A DNA stretch of 64,000 nt from Paenibacillus pasadenensis DSM 19293 (GTDB taxonomy: Bacteria > Bacillota > Bacilli > Paenibacillales > Paenibacillaceae), in NCBI RefSeq assembly GCF_000422485.1, contig NZ_KE383851.1:27471-91470 (forward strand), in the 5' to 3' direction. Below the pieces are notes generated by a model, which saw nothing but the letters and a program-made list of their open reading frames with translations, had not been told where the DNA came from and did no database searches. This document shows, in pieces, positions 54,703-63,535 of the stretch. The number at the start of each line of letters is the position of its first letter. Position 1 is the stretch's first letter. The translations under genes and the position numbers were made by a program.

Positions 54703-54832
54703 GTGATTCCCTCCTCTGGCCAAGCGGCAGCCTTCGAGCTGCTTTGTACTCCAGTCTATGCCCGCCCGCCTGATTGGTCCGGGGCAAGCGCCCGGATATC
54801 CGGAAAATAGGCTTGGCACAGAGGAAGGGCCG

Positions 54833-56518
54833 TTACCGTCCGCGCCGTCCCTGACCGCCGCCGGAGCGGCTTCCCGGAGACGGCTTGCCGCTGCGTCCGC
54901 CCGCCTTGGCGCCCGGACGAGGCGAGGCGGAGCGTCCGCCGCCGGAAGCGGGCTTGGAGGCGCGGGAGAAGCCAGCGGAACGCGAGCCGCCTGGAGCGGG
55001 CTTGCCGCTGCGCGCGCCGCCAGCCGAGCGGGCGGAGGATCCGCGTCCTGCGGCAGCGGAGGCGCCGCGGGCGCTGCCGCCGCTGCGTGCGCCGCCGCGC
55101 GGCTCGTCGCTCCAGCTCGCGACGCGAGCTTCCGGCCTAGCGCCGGCAGCGCCGCCGCGTGCGGAGGCGCTGCGCGCCGGGCCGCGAGCTTCGTCGCGGC
55201 GGTCGGAGCCGCCGGAGCGAGCGGAGCCGCTCGAGCGGGAGGAGCTGCCGCGGCCGAATCCGGCCGCGCCGCCTTTGCGGCCAGCGCCGGCAGGGCGGGA
55301 GCCGCCGGAACGCGCGCCGCCGCGGGACGAGGCCTCGCCCGTCCGCCGCGGGCGGGCTTCCGCAGGCTCGTCCTGAGCTGCCGCCGCGCCTTGGCCGACG
55401 CCGTATTTGGAGCCGGGCACATGCTTCAGCTTGGCGCGGATCTTCTGCTCGATCGTCTCGAGGCTCGTGCGGTCGCGCGGCGTCGCGAACGTGATCGCGA
55501 TGCCGGACTCGCCGGCGCGGCCGGTGCGGCCGATGCGGTGGATATACGTATCGCCGTCGGACGGAGCGTCATAGTTGAACACATGCGTGACGCCCTCGAC
55601 GTCGAGGCCGCGCGCGGCGACGTCGGTCGCGACGAGCACCTGCAGCTTGGCGTTGCGGAACCGCTTCATGACCGTCTCGCGCTTGGCCTGCGTCAGATCG
55701 CCGTGCAGCTCGTCCGCCGGGACGCCGGCTTCCTGCAGCGCTTCGGTCAGCTTCTTGGCGCGCAGCTTGGTGCGGCAGAAGACGACGGCCAGGTAAGGAT
55801 TCTCCGCGTCGAGCAGCGCCAGCAGCAGCGGCTGCTTGTTCCGGTCCGTCGTGTCGACGACCCGCTGCTCGATCGCGTCGAGCGTGACGGCCGCGCTGCG
55901 GATGCGGATGTCTTCCGGGTCGTCCATGTAGCGGGCGGCGAGCTGCTTGACCGGACCCGGCATCGTGGCCGAGAACAGCATCGTCTGGCGCTTGAGCGAG
56001 CATTGGTCGATGATCGCCTGAACCTCCTGCAGGAAGCCCATATGCAGCATCTGATCGGCCTCGTCCAGCACGAGCATGCGGATCGAGCTCAGCGTCACGG
56101 TCTCGCGGCGCAGATGGTCGAGCAGGCGGCCGGGCGTCGCGATGACGACATGAGGCGGATTTTTCAGCTTGCGGATCTGCGACTCGACATCCTGGCCGCC
56201 ATAGGCGGCAAGCACGGATACGCCGAGCGCGGGCGCGAGCTTGGCCAGCTCGCCGCTGATCTGGATCGCCAGCTCGCGCGTCGGCGTCAGGATGAGCGCT
56301 TGGGTATAGCTTTTATTGGAATGGATGCCCTCCAGGATCGGAAGCGCGAACGCCAGCGTCTTGCCGGTGCCCGTCTGCGCCTGCACGATGGCGTCCTTGC
56401 CCTTGAGAAGCACGGGAATGGCCGTCTCCTGGACCGGAGTCGGATCCAGGATGCCCTCCTGGTGAAGAAGGCCGACAAGCTCCTCCCGGATGCCGAGGGC
56501 GTTAAAAGGGGATGACAT
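54833..56518 (-). CDS. DEAD-box RNA helicase with RGG-rich tail (second copy)
   Basis: The 561-residue protein has the full DEAD-box set: FNALGIREELVGLLHQEGILDPTPVQ (Q motif), [52 protein letters not shown] and [10 protein letters not shown]. The C-terminal 170 residues are low-complexity Arg/Gly/Ser/Ala-rich (about 390-561) and probably bind RNA nonspecifically. It differs from the first helicase across both domains, so it is not a recent duplicate. A YjcZ gene lies downstream. Confidence 0.94.
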   Translation of the reverse strand: MSSPFNALGIREELVGLLHQEGILDPTPVQETAIPVLLKGKDAIVQAQTGTGKTLAFALPILEGIHSNKSYTQALILTPTRELAIQISGELAKLAPALGVSVLAAYGGQDVESQIRKLKNPPHVVIATPGRLLDHLRRETVTLSSIRMLVLDEADQMLHMGFLQEVQAIIDQCSLKRQTMLFSATMPGPVKQLAARYMDDPEDIRIRSAAVTLDAIEQRVVDTTDRNKQPLLLALLDAENPYLAVVFCRTKLRAKKLTEALQEAGVPADELHGDLTQAKRETVMKRFRNAKLQVLVATDVAARGLDVEGVTHVFNYDAPSDGDTYIHRIGRTGRAGESGIAITFATPRDRTSLETIEQKIRAKLKHVPGSKYGVGQGAAAAQDEPAEARPRRTGEASSRGGARSGGSRPAGAGRKGGAAGFGRGSSSRSSGSARSGGSDRRDEARGPARSASARGGAAGARPEARVASWSDEPRGGARSGGSARGASAAAGRGSSARSAGGARSGKPAPGGSRSAGFSRASKPASGGGRSASPRPGAKAGGRSGKPSPGSRSGGGQGRRGR

Positions 56519-56740
56519 AAGTTGAGATTCCTCATTTCTGGATAAGTGCAGCGCGGCAGAAGAACCGGCGTCTGCTTATTCCTTCAGTATAACACGCCGC
56601 CGCGGCGGGATGCACATGGCAAAAGAGCCGAACGGACGGATTTTGCCAAGCGGAGGACGTCTGTGATACTCTTTGTCGCATGAGACCCGGCCGGAAGGCG
56701 GGGAACCGACTAGGCAAGGACAAGGGAGAGAAGAAGGCAT

Positions 56741-56950
56741 ATGGCCATTCAAAAACGAATCGACATCCGCGCGGGACTGACCGTCGACATCGTGCTCAAG
56801 CAGGATCAGCGATCCGGCAAGCTGACGCGCGGCATCGTCAAGGACATCCTCACGAACTCGCCGACGCATCCGCACGGCATCAAGGTCCGGCTGCAGGACG
56901 GACAGGTCGGCCGCGTCAAGGCCATCGTGGCCTACACCGGGGAGCTGTAG
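56741..56950 (+). CDS. ywbE: YwbE family protein
   Basis: The 69-residue protein (MAIQKRIDIRAGLTVDIVLK, then DQRSGKLTRGIVKDILTNSP and HPHGIKVRLQDGQVGRVKAI) is an almost complete match in motifs to the conserved YwbE family, a small beta-barrel of unknown function widespread in bacteria. GGAGAGAAGG precedes the ATG. Confidence 0.94.
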   Translation: MAIQKRIDIRAGLTVDIVLKQDQRSGKLTRGIVKDILTNSPTHPHGIKVRLQDGQVGRVKAIVAYTGEL

Positions 56951-56957
56951 CGGGCGG

Positions 56958-57269
56958 ATGGCCTTCGGCATCGGCAGAGGAGAGCTGCTCGCCTGGAAGC
57001 AGGCGGTCGCCCGCGGCGACATCGCGCTGCTGACGCATTTCTGGATGGACGAGCGCTTCCCGGGCATGACCAGCGTCACCAAGGTCGGCTGCAGCGACCT
57101 CGGCAAGCTGGAGCGGTGGTGCCGGAGCCACGGCTTCGAGCCGCGCTACATCCACCGCCGCAGCGAATACCCGCATCTGGACCTGTTCGGCGTCCATCAG
57201 GAGCGGATCTTGACGGAAATGGGCTTGACGGAGCAGCTGAGCCGGTTCAAAATCGGCCGCTCGGGGTAA
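56958..57269 (+). CDS. Conserved hypothetical protein downstream of ywbE
   Basis: The 103-residue protein contains LTHFWMDERFPGMTSVTKVG, CRSHGFEPRYIHRRSEYPHL and DLFGVHQERIL. The dense conserved-looking aromatic, His, Glu and Cys residues suggest an enzyme or metal site but no family is recognised. It starts 7 bases after ywbE and probably shares its transcript. Confidence 0.75.
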   Translation: MAFGIGRGELLAWKQAVARGDIALLTHFWMDERFPGMTSVTKVGCSDLGKLERWCRSHGFEPRYIHRRSEYPHLDLFGVHQERILTEMGLTEQLSRFKIGRSG

Positions 57270-57339
57270 ACTTGTGCAGTCGCCGACCTCGTCCGGACCG
57301 GCCTCGGAATCGGACTTGCGGGCGAGCGAAACTTGACGA

Positions 57340-57387
57340 TTGCCTTGATTTCCCTTTTAAGTTACAATAGAAAAGTAGGTAACTTAA
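57340..57387 (+). promoter_or_regulatory. Nitroreductase promoter with overlapping operator
   Basis: TTGCCT (57340-57345), 17 bases, TACAAT (57363-57368). The perfect 9-bp inverted repeat TTAAGTTAC (57357-57365) / GTAACTTAA (57379-57387) with a 13-base spacer covers the -10 and the start region. HxlR/YodB- or HypR-like redox regulators bind GTTAC-type repeats before nitroreductase genes, so such a repressor is likely (inference); it is not encoded here. Confidence 0.75.
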
Positions 57388-57421
57388 TTCGTGGATAATT
57401 CAACTCAATGGAGGGATTCCG

Positions 57422-58027
57422 ATGTCTTCGCAAGCATTCCTGGACGCCATCAAAAACCGCCGTTCCCTGTACGCCATCAGCAAAGAGAAAGTCGTGCCGG
57501 TCGACAAGGTGCAGTCGATCATCGAGGAAGCCGTCAAGCATACGCCGTCGGCGTTCAACTCGCAGAGCGCACGCGTCGTCGTCCTGTTCGACGAGCAATC
57601 GGACAAGCTCTGGGACTTCACGCTCGAGACGCTGCGCGTCGTGACGGGCGGCGGCGAGGGCTTCAGCTCCACCGAGGAGAAGATGGCCGCGTTCAAGGCC
57701 GGCTACGGCACGGTGCTGTTCTTCGAGGACGAGCATGTCGTGCGCAGCCTGCAGGAGCAGTTCGTCGCTTATCAGGACAACTTCCCGAAATGGAGCGCTC
57801 ATTCCAACGGCATGCTGCAGCTCGTCATCTGGACGGCGCTGGAGGCGGAAGGCCTCGGCGCGACGCTGCAGCACTACAACCCGCTCATCGACGAGCAGGT
57901 GCAAAAGGAGTTCAACGTGCCGGAGAGCTGGAAGCTGATCGCCCAGATGCCGTTCGGCAAGCCGGTCGCTCCGGCCGGCGAAAAGCAGTTCTCGCCGATC
58001 GAGGAGCGCGTCAAAGTATTCAAATAA
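57422..58027 (+). CDS. Nitroreductase family oxidoreductase
   Basis: The 201-residue flavoenzyme has the FMN-binding start AIKNRRSLYAISKEKVV with RRS, PSAFNSQSARVVVLF and the C-terminal MPFGKPVAPAGEKQF, as in YdfN/YodC-group proteins of about 200 residues. These reduce quinones, nitro-compounds or unsaturated lipids with NAD(P)H. The operator over its promoter suggests induction by electrophile or redox stress. ATGGAGGG lies 6 bases before the ATG. Confidence 0.92.
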   Translation: MSSQAFLDAIKNRRSLYAISKEKVVPVDKVQSIIEEAVKHTPSAFNSQSARVVVLFDEQSDKLWDFTLETLRVVTGGGEGFSSTEEKMAAFKAGYGTVLFFEDEHVVRSLQEQFVAYQDNFPKWSAHSNGMLQLVIWTALEAEGLGATLQHYNPLIDEQVQKEFNVPESWKLIAQMPFGKPVAPAGEKQFSPIEERVKVFK

Positions 58028-58043
58028 GCAGCCGATCGACCCC

Positions 58044-58078
58044 GGCCAGCCGCGCTCATGAGCGCGGCTGGCCTTTTT
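58044..58078 (+). terminator. Terminator after the nitroreductase gene
   Basis: A perfect 30-bp palindrome (58044-58073) centred on CATG, followed by five T. Confidence 0.93.
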
Positions 58079-58203
58079 GCGCAGCTCGTATCATCCGCGC
58101 CGTCCGATTGGTATAATACGGACATAGTAGCCGGAAGCGTGTCCGGCGCGATCATCGAGAACGACGACAAGCCAGAAACTCAGGAAAGAGGACTGAACCG
58201 GAC

Positions 58204-59220
58204 ATGACGCAAGGTTTCATCTGGATTGCCGCCGCTGCCGGCGCGCTCGCCGCGCTGCTGATCGCGGCCAGCATTTATTTCTACCGCATGGCGATCCATC
58301 GTTCGCCGAAGACGTATCTGGAGGGCGACCCCGATCTGCCGCAGCTGCCGGAGCCGAAGGCCGGGGAAGGCAGCGCCGCCGACCATCAGGCATGGCTGCG
58401 CGGGCGCGCGCCGGAGGAGGCCGAGCTGCTCTCGCCGGACGGCCTGAAGCTGCGCGCTTACTGGCTGCCGGCGCCGGGCGGAAGCGCGCGGACGGCGATT
58501 CTCGCGCATGGCTATTCCGGCGAGGCCAAGCAGATGGCGGGCTTCGCCCGCTTTTACGCCGAGCAGCTCGGCTGGAACGTGCTGCTGCCGGACGCGCGCG
58601 GACATGGCCGCAGCGGCGGCGGCTACATCGGTTTCGGCTGGCCGGAGCGCAAGGATTACCTGGGATGGATCGACTGGGCGCTCGCCCGCACCGGCAGCGA
58701 CGCGGAGATCGTGCTGCACGGCATCTCGATGGGCGGAGCGACCGTCTGCATGACGGCGGGCGAGGCGCTGCCGCCGCAGGTGAAGGCAATCGTCGCCGAC
58801 TGCCCGTACACGTCGGTCAAGGACGAGCTGACGTTCCAGCTGAAGCGCATGTACAAGCTGCCGCCGTTCCCGTTCCTGCCGCTGACGAGCGCGCTGACCA
58901 AGCTGCTGGCGGGCTACTCGTTCGGCGAGGCGTCGGCGCTGAAGCAGGTTCGGCAGGCCAAGGTCCCGATGCTGTTCATCCATGGGGGAGCCGACACGTT
59001 CGTTCCGACCTGGATGGGCGTCAAGCTGCACGAGGCCTGCCCGCAGCCCAAGGAGCTGCTCGTCGTGCCGGGCGCAGAGCATGGCGCGGCGCGGCAAAAA
59101 GCGCCGGTGCAGTACGACGCGGCGGTGCGGGCGTTTCTGGAGCGGTGGCTCGCTCCGGATCCGCTTTCGTCGATTACGGCCATGGAGCCCGTCAGAGGTG
59201 ACTTGTTATGTACAACCTGA
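58204..59220 (+). CDS. Alpha/beta hydrolase with N-terminal membrane anchor
   Basis: The 338-residue protein has an N-terminal hydrophobic helix (FIWIAAAAGALAALLIAASIYF) and an alpha/beta-hydrolase fold: AILAHGYSGEAKQM, VLLPDARGHGRS, nucleophile S175 in LHGISMGGAT, acid in IHGGADTFVP and His in GAEHGAA. It may be an esterase or thioesterase; the substrate is unknown. AGGAAAGAGG precedes the ATG and TATAAT lies at 58112-58117. Its last 13 bases overlap the next gene's start, and the terminal AMEPVRGDLLCTT may not be native. Confidence 0.88.
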   Translation: MTQGFIWIAAAAGALAALLIAASIYFYRMAIHRSPKTYLEGDPDLPQLPEPKAGEGSAADHQAWLRGRAPEEAELLSPDGLKLRAYWLPAPGGSARTAILAHGYSGEAKQMAGFARFYAEQLGWNVLLPDARGHGRSGGGYIGFGWPERKDYLGWIDWALARTGSDAEIVLHGISMGGATVCMTAGEALPPQVKAIVADCPYTSVKDELTFQLKRMYKLPPFPFLPLTSALTKLLAGYSFGEASALKQVRQAKVPMLFIHGGADTFVPTWMGVKLHEACPQPKELLVVPGAEHGAARQKAPVQYDAAVRAFLERWLAPDPLSSITAMEPVRGDLLCTT

Positions 59221-60818
59221 TGATCGTCGATGACGAGCTGCTGATGCGGATCGGCATCCGGAACATGATCCAGTGGGAAGAGCACGGCTTTCGCATCGTC
59301 GGCGAAGCCGCCAACGGCAAGGAGGGGCTGGAGGTCGCCTTGGCGGCCTCGCCGGATCTGATCATCACCGACATCAAAATGCCGGTCATGGACGGTCTTC
59401 AATTCATCCGGGAAGTATTGAAGCAGCGAAAGAAATGCCAGTTCATCGTGCTCAGCAATCTCGATGAGCTTCAATACGTCAAGGAAGCGCTCAAGCTGCA
59501 TGTGGCCGATTATTTGATCAAAAGCGAGCTTACCTCTGCCGCGCTCATGGAGCTGCTCGCCTCCATCCGCGAGCAGCTTCAGCTTGAATCCGGACAACCG
59601 GCGAGCGCCGACCATCCGTACGACGGCTCCAGCAGCATCAGCCATAGGAAGGCCGAGTTTTTCAAGGATCTCATCAGCGGCTTCATGACCGAAAGCGAAG
59701 CCGATGCGCGGGCGGCGGACCTGCACATTCGCGTCAAGCCGGCGGATCTGATCGCGCTGACGTTGAAAGTGAATCATTTCGAAGCGATCAAAAGGAAATA
59801 CGTCGAGAAAGACGAAAAGCTGCTCCGATTTTCAATCTTGAACATTCTAGAGGAAATCATCCCGTCCAAATGGGAAAAAGAAATCGTCGTCCTGAGCTCC
59901 TCGGAATATTTGATCGTCGTCAACAAGCTGGAGGGAAGCTCGTCGGCACGTCCGGACATCGAAAAGCTGTGCGCGAAAATAATCGCTTCTCTGAAGGATT
60001 TCACCAACCTCAGCGTGTCGGTCGGGGCGAGCGCGCCGGCGAGCGGCTTCAGCTCCGTCAAATCGGCGTACAAGCAGGCGGAACAAGCGCTCGGCGCTCG
60101 CTTTTTCGCCTCTGGACCGGCGACCTTCTTTTATGACGACAAGGCGGAGGAGCCGCCGCGCAAAGCAGCGAACCCCAAAATCAGCTCGGAGGAAGAGCAG
60201 CTGTTCTTCGCCATGCTGAGCTCCGCGGACAAGGAGCAGGCCGGTCGGTTTTTTGCCGGCCTCCGCTCGAAGCTGGATCAGCAGCGGCTCGACGAGAGCA
60301 GCATCCGGCTGTTCTACATCCTGCTGCTGGAGAAGATGAATGCCTATTTGTCGCTGGCCGGCAAAAGACCGTTGAGCTCCTTCAACGGGCTGTCGCCTTA
60401 TGAAAACGTTCTAAAAGGGGACAGCTGGGAAGACGTCCATCACGGACTGCTGGACTATGTGTCCTGCTGCTTCGACCAGGAGGGCCGCGTTGTCGAGGAA
60501 AGCACGTATACGGGGATGGCTGTCGACCTGATCCATACCTATTTCGCGGAAGCGATCTCCCTTCAAAGCGTAGCCAGCCAAATCAATGTCAGCCCTTCCT
60601 ATTTGAGCCGGATCTTCAAGCAGGAAAAAGGGGTCAATTTCGTCTCCTACCTGACCGAGGTGCGCTTGGAGAAGGCGAAAATCTATTTGCGGAGCGGAAA
60701 GCTGAAGGTATACGCCGTCGCCGAGATGGTAGGCTACCCGAACTACACGTATTTCAGCAAAATATTCAAAAAGCATGTCGGCGTCACGCCGGAGGAATAT
60801 CGGGAACAAATCCATTGA
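59208..60818 (+). CDS. YesN-type response regulator (REC plus AraC HTH)
   Basis: The 536-residue protein has a receiver domain (MYNLMIVDDELLMRIGIRNM, phospho-Asp D55 in IITDIKMPVMDG, Lys in DYLIKSEL), a long middle region of the kind found in YesN-like regulators, and a C-terminal AraC HTH (about 430-536: ISLQSVASQINVSPSYLSRIF and VYAVAEMVGYPNYTYFSKIF). It should activate the sugar transporter genes on the opposite strand. AGAGGTGA precedes the ATG. From here on the sequence looks less GC-rich. Confidence 0.93.
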   Translation: MYNLMIVDDELLMRIGIRNMIQWEEHGFRIVGEAANGKEGLEVALAASPDLIITDIKMPVMDGLQFIREVLKQRKKCQFIVLSNLDELQYVKEALKLHVADYLIKSELTSAALMELLASIREQLQLESGQPASADHPYDGSSSISHRKAEFFKDLISGFMTESEADARAADLHIRVKPADLIALTLKVNHFEAIKRKYVEKDEKLLRFSILNILEEIIPSKWEKEIVVLSSSEYLIVVNKLEGSSSARPDIEKLCAKIIASLKDFTNLSVSVGASAPASGFSSVKSAYKQAEQALGARFFASGPATFFYDDKAEEPPRKAANPKISSEEEQLFFAMLSSADKEQAGRFFAGLRSKLDQQRLDESSIRLFYILLLEKMNAYLSLAGKRPLSSFNGLSPYENVLKGDSWEDVHHGLLDYVSCCFDQEGRVVEESTYTGMAVDLIHTYFAEAISLQSVASQINVSPSYLSRIFKQEKGVNFVSYLTEVRLEKAKIYLRSGKLKVYAVAEMVGYPNYTYFSKIFKKHVGVTPEEYREQIH

Positions 60819-60841
60819 ATTCGAGCCGATAGAGGTGCAGC

Positions 60842-62581
60842 ATGCGGAGAAGCCGGCCTGTCTCGATCAAAACGAAAATCATCCTGATCTGCATGGTCGT
60901 CATCGTCTTGCCGATCACCGTCATGACGATCAGCTCCTACCGCTCCTCCGAGCGGCTGCTGGAGCGGAATTATAAGCGGATCATGGAGGACTTGGGCTAT
61001 CAGACGAGCATTCGCATCGACGACTTCTTGAAAAAGATCGAAAAAATATCGCTGCTGGCCAGCACCGGGCTCAGCGGCAGCCAGTCTGCGACCGGAGTCG
61101 GAAGCGATCCGGTGCAGGATTTTTTGCGAGAGGGCGGCGAGCCGAACACGACGCTCGCTTACAACAATCTGATGACCTACATCATGATGGAGGATCGCGT
61201 TTTTTCGATCTACCTGTACAACTTGAACGGCGGGCCGGATCTGATCGTAAGCCCGAACAGCCCGGTCCATGAGGCGTACAACGTGGAGACCGAGCTGTGG
61301 TACAAAAAATTCATGCATGACAAGGAGCGGACGATCACGCTGACGACTCGCGTCGACGAGCAGATCGAAACGAAGCCGCTGGCCGTCTCCCATGCCCGGA
61401 AAATATACGATTCGTCATCGGGAGCGCTTCTTGGAGTCATCGTCGTAAGCATCGACATTAAATTCGTGGAAAATGTGAACCGCAATCTGCAAGATACGTT
61501 TCGTTCCAACTATATGATCGTGGACAGCGAGGACAAAATCGTCTACAGCCGGAACGAGTCGCTGATCGGCACCTTGTTCCGGGCGAACGTCCGTCCCGAC
61601 GAAAAGAGAAATATCGTCGTGACCAATCGGCTGGGCCAAAAAGATTGGATGACGTATTTGTACATGCCGAAGGGCGAGCTGACGAATGAAGGAAGGCTGC
61701 TGGGGCGCAATCTGCTCCTGCTGGCGGGTCTCATGGTGCTGTTCGCGGCCATCGTGTCGAGCTTTCTTTCCTCCGTCATTGCCCGGCCGATGAAAAAGCT
61801 GATGAACAACATCGTGCTCGTGGAGAAGGGGCATTTCGAACGGGTGCAGCAGATCAACGCGCGGGACGAGTTCGGGCAGCTCTCCCAGCGGTTCAACAAG
61901 ATGGCCGATGAGCTGAAAAGGCTCGTCGGAAAAATCCAGCAGGATGAGATCGAAAAAGCGAAGACGGAAATCCGGGCGCTTCACTCTCAGATCAATCCCC
62001 ATTTTTTGTACAATACGCTCGGCTCGTTGAAATGGATCGCGGCGATGCAGCAGTCCGACAAGATCGTCGACATGACCGAAGCGCTGATCTCCATGCTCCG
62101 GTATGCCTCGCGGCTCGAAAGCCCGCTCGTGACGATCCGCGAGGAGCTCGACAATGTGGACAATTACATTACGATTCAAAACGTGCGCTATTATGATTCC
62201 ATCCAGATCCGCCGGGAAATCGAAGAGCCTCTGCTGGATTACCGGATTCCGAAAATGATCCTGCAGCCGATCATTGAAAATGCGATCTTTCACGGCTTCG
62301 CGGAATTGGAGGAGGAAGGCTGCATCACCATCCGCATCTACTCGATCCAGGCCGATGTCGCCATCGAGATTCACGACAACGGAGCGGGGATGGAGGAGGA
62401 GACGGTGCGGTGCTTGCTGGAGAGCTGGAGAACCGGGACGGAGGCCGAAGCGCGGGGGATCGGGCTGTTCAACGTGCAGCGCCGCATCAAGCTTCATTTC
62501 GGCGAGCGTTACGGCATCGGAGTGGCAAGCAGCCCCGGGGAAGGGACGACGTTTACGTTCCTGCTTCCCGGTATTTCCTGA
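60842..62581 (+). CDS. YesM-type sensor histidine kinase
   Basis: The 579-residue protein has a membrane helix at 9-27 (IKTKIILICMVVIVLPITVM), an extracytoplasmic dCACHE-like sensor (about 35-285), a second helix (about 290-312), a HAMP domain and the LytS/YesM-type kinase: EIRALHSQINPHFLYNTLGS with the phospho-His and GIGLFNVQRRIKLHFGERYG. It pairs with the YesN-type regulator 23 bases upstream and probably detects extracellular sugars or their binding protein. AGAGGTG lies 5 bases before the ATG. Confidence 0.94.
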   Translation: MRRSRPVSIKTKIILICMVVIVLPITVMTISSYRSSERLLERNYKRIMEDLGYQTSIRIDDFLKKIEKISLLASTGLSGSQSATGVGSDPVQDFLREGGEPNTTLAYNNLMTYIMMEDRVFSIYLYNLNGGPDLIVSPNSPVHEAYNVETELWYKKFMHDKERTITLTTRVDEQIETKPLAVSHARKIYDSSSGALLGVIVVSIDIKFVENVNRNLQDTFRSNYMIVDSEDKIVYSRNESLIGTLFRANVRPDEKRNIVVTNRLGQKDWMTYLYMPKGELTNEGRLLGRNLLLLAGLMVLFAAIVSSFLSSVIARPMKKLMNNIVLVEKGHFERVQQINARDEFGQLSQRFNKMADELKRLVGKIQQDEIEKAKTEIRALHSQINPHFLYNTLGSLKWIAAMQQSDKIVDMTEALISMLRYASRLESPLVTIREELDNVDNYITIQNVRYYDSIQIRREIEEPLLDYRIPKMILQPIIENAIFHGFAELEEEGCITIRIYSIQADVAIEIHDNGAGMEEETVRCLLESWRTGTEAEARGIGLFNVQRRIKLHFGERYGIGVASSPGEGTTFTFLLPGIS

Positions 62582-62587
62582 ACGATC

Positions 62588-62623
62588 AAAAAACGGCGCT
62601 TCCTATGCGGAAGCGCCGTTTTT
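62588..62623. terminator. Bidirectional terminator between the kinase and permease genes
   Basis: AAAAAACGGCGCTTCC (62588-62603) pairs with GGAAGCGCCGTTTTT (62609-62623). Confidence 0.93.
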
Positions 62624-62632
62624 GCCCAGCGG

Positions 62633-63523
62633 TCAGCCTTTTACGCTGCCGAGAACGAGGCCTTTCGTGAAATATTTCTGCAGGAAAGGGTAGACGAGCA
62701 AAATCGGAATGGCGCCCAGGAACATCTGGGCAGCGCGGCCTGTCCTGGCATTCATCATCGACAGCAGCTTCGTGTAATCGGAGCCCGACTTGAGCATAAG
62801 CTGCTAGAAGCTCATCAATAACGTCTGCAAATAGCTCTGCAAAGGATAGTTGGCCGGGTTTTTCATATAGATGATGCCGTCGAACCATGAATTCCAATGG
62901 CCGACGATGCTGAACAGGCCGACCGTGGCCAGCGCGGGCTTCAGCAAGGGGAGCAGGACTCGGATCAAGATCTGCATCGGACTCGCCCCGTCGATGATGG
63001 CGGACTCTTCGATCTCTTCCGGCAAGCCGCGGATGAAGTTCATGAGGATGATCATGCTGAATACGGGGAGCGCCCCGGGCAGGATCAACGACCAGATCGA
63101 ATCGATCAAGCCGGTTTTGACGACGATGAGGTAGGTGGGAATCAAGCCTCCGTTGAACAGCATCGTGACGATGAAGAAGGTCATGTACCAGTTGCGGCCC
63201 GCAAGCTTGCCCGATGACTTGGATAGCGGATAAGCCGTCAAGACGATGAGCAGGAGGTTGACGATCGTCCCCAGGACGACCCTTTGCACGGATACCCATA
63301 AAGAAGTGAGGAACTTTCCGCCGGTCATCGCGAACTCGTACGCTTTGGTCGTGAAGTCCACCGGCCAGAACACGACGTCTCCTGCCGACACGGCGGCGCT
63401 GCCGCTGAACGATACGGCCAGCAGGTTGACGAACGGCAAGATGCAAAGCAGCGATGTGGCGATCAAGATGACATAGTTGGCGGCTACAAACAAATATCTC
63501 CCGACGCTTCGGTCCTGAATCAT
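62633..63523 (-). pseudogene. Sugar ABC transporter permease (LplC/MalG-like) interrupted by an in-frame amber codon
   Basis: The frame from the ATG at 63523 (AAGGGGGG upstream) encodes a typical carbohydrate ABC permease: N-terminal MIQDRSVGRYLFVAANYVIL, five or six helices and the EAA loop EEIEESAIIDGASPMQILIRVLLP. At 62806-62804 a TAG stops it after LQTLLMSF. The same frame then continues without a break through MMNARTGRAAQMFLGAIPIL and PFLQKYFTKGLVLGSVKG to TGA at 62635-62633, a normal permease ending. So only a nonsense codon interrupts a full-length 296-codon gene. It could be a loss-of-function mutation, a sequencing error or suppressed. Part of the last helix and the C-terminus are lost if not read through. 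Confidence 0.85.
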
Positions 63524-63535
63524 CCGGATCCCCCC

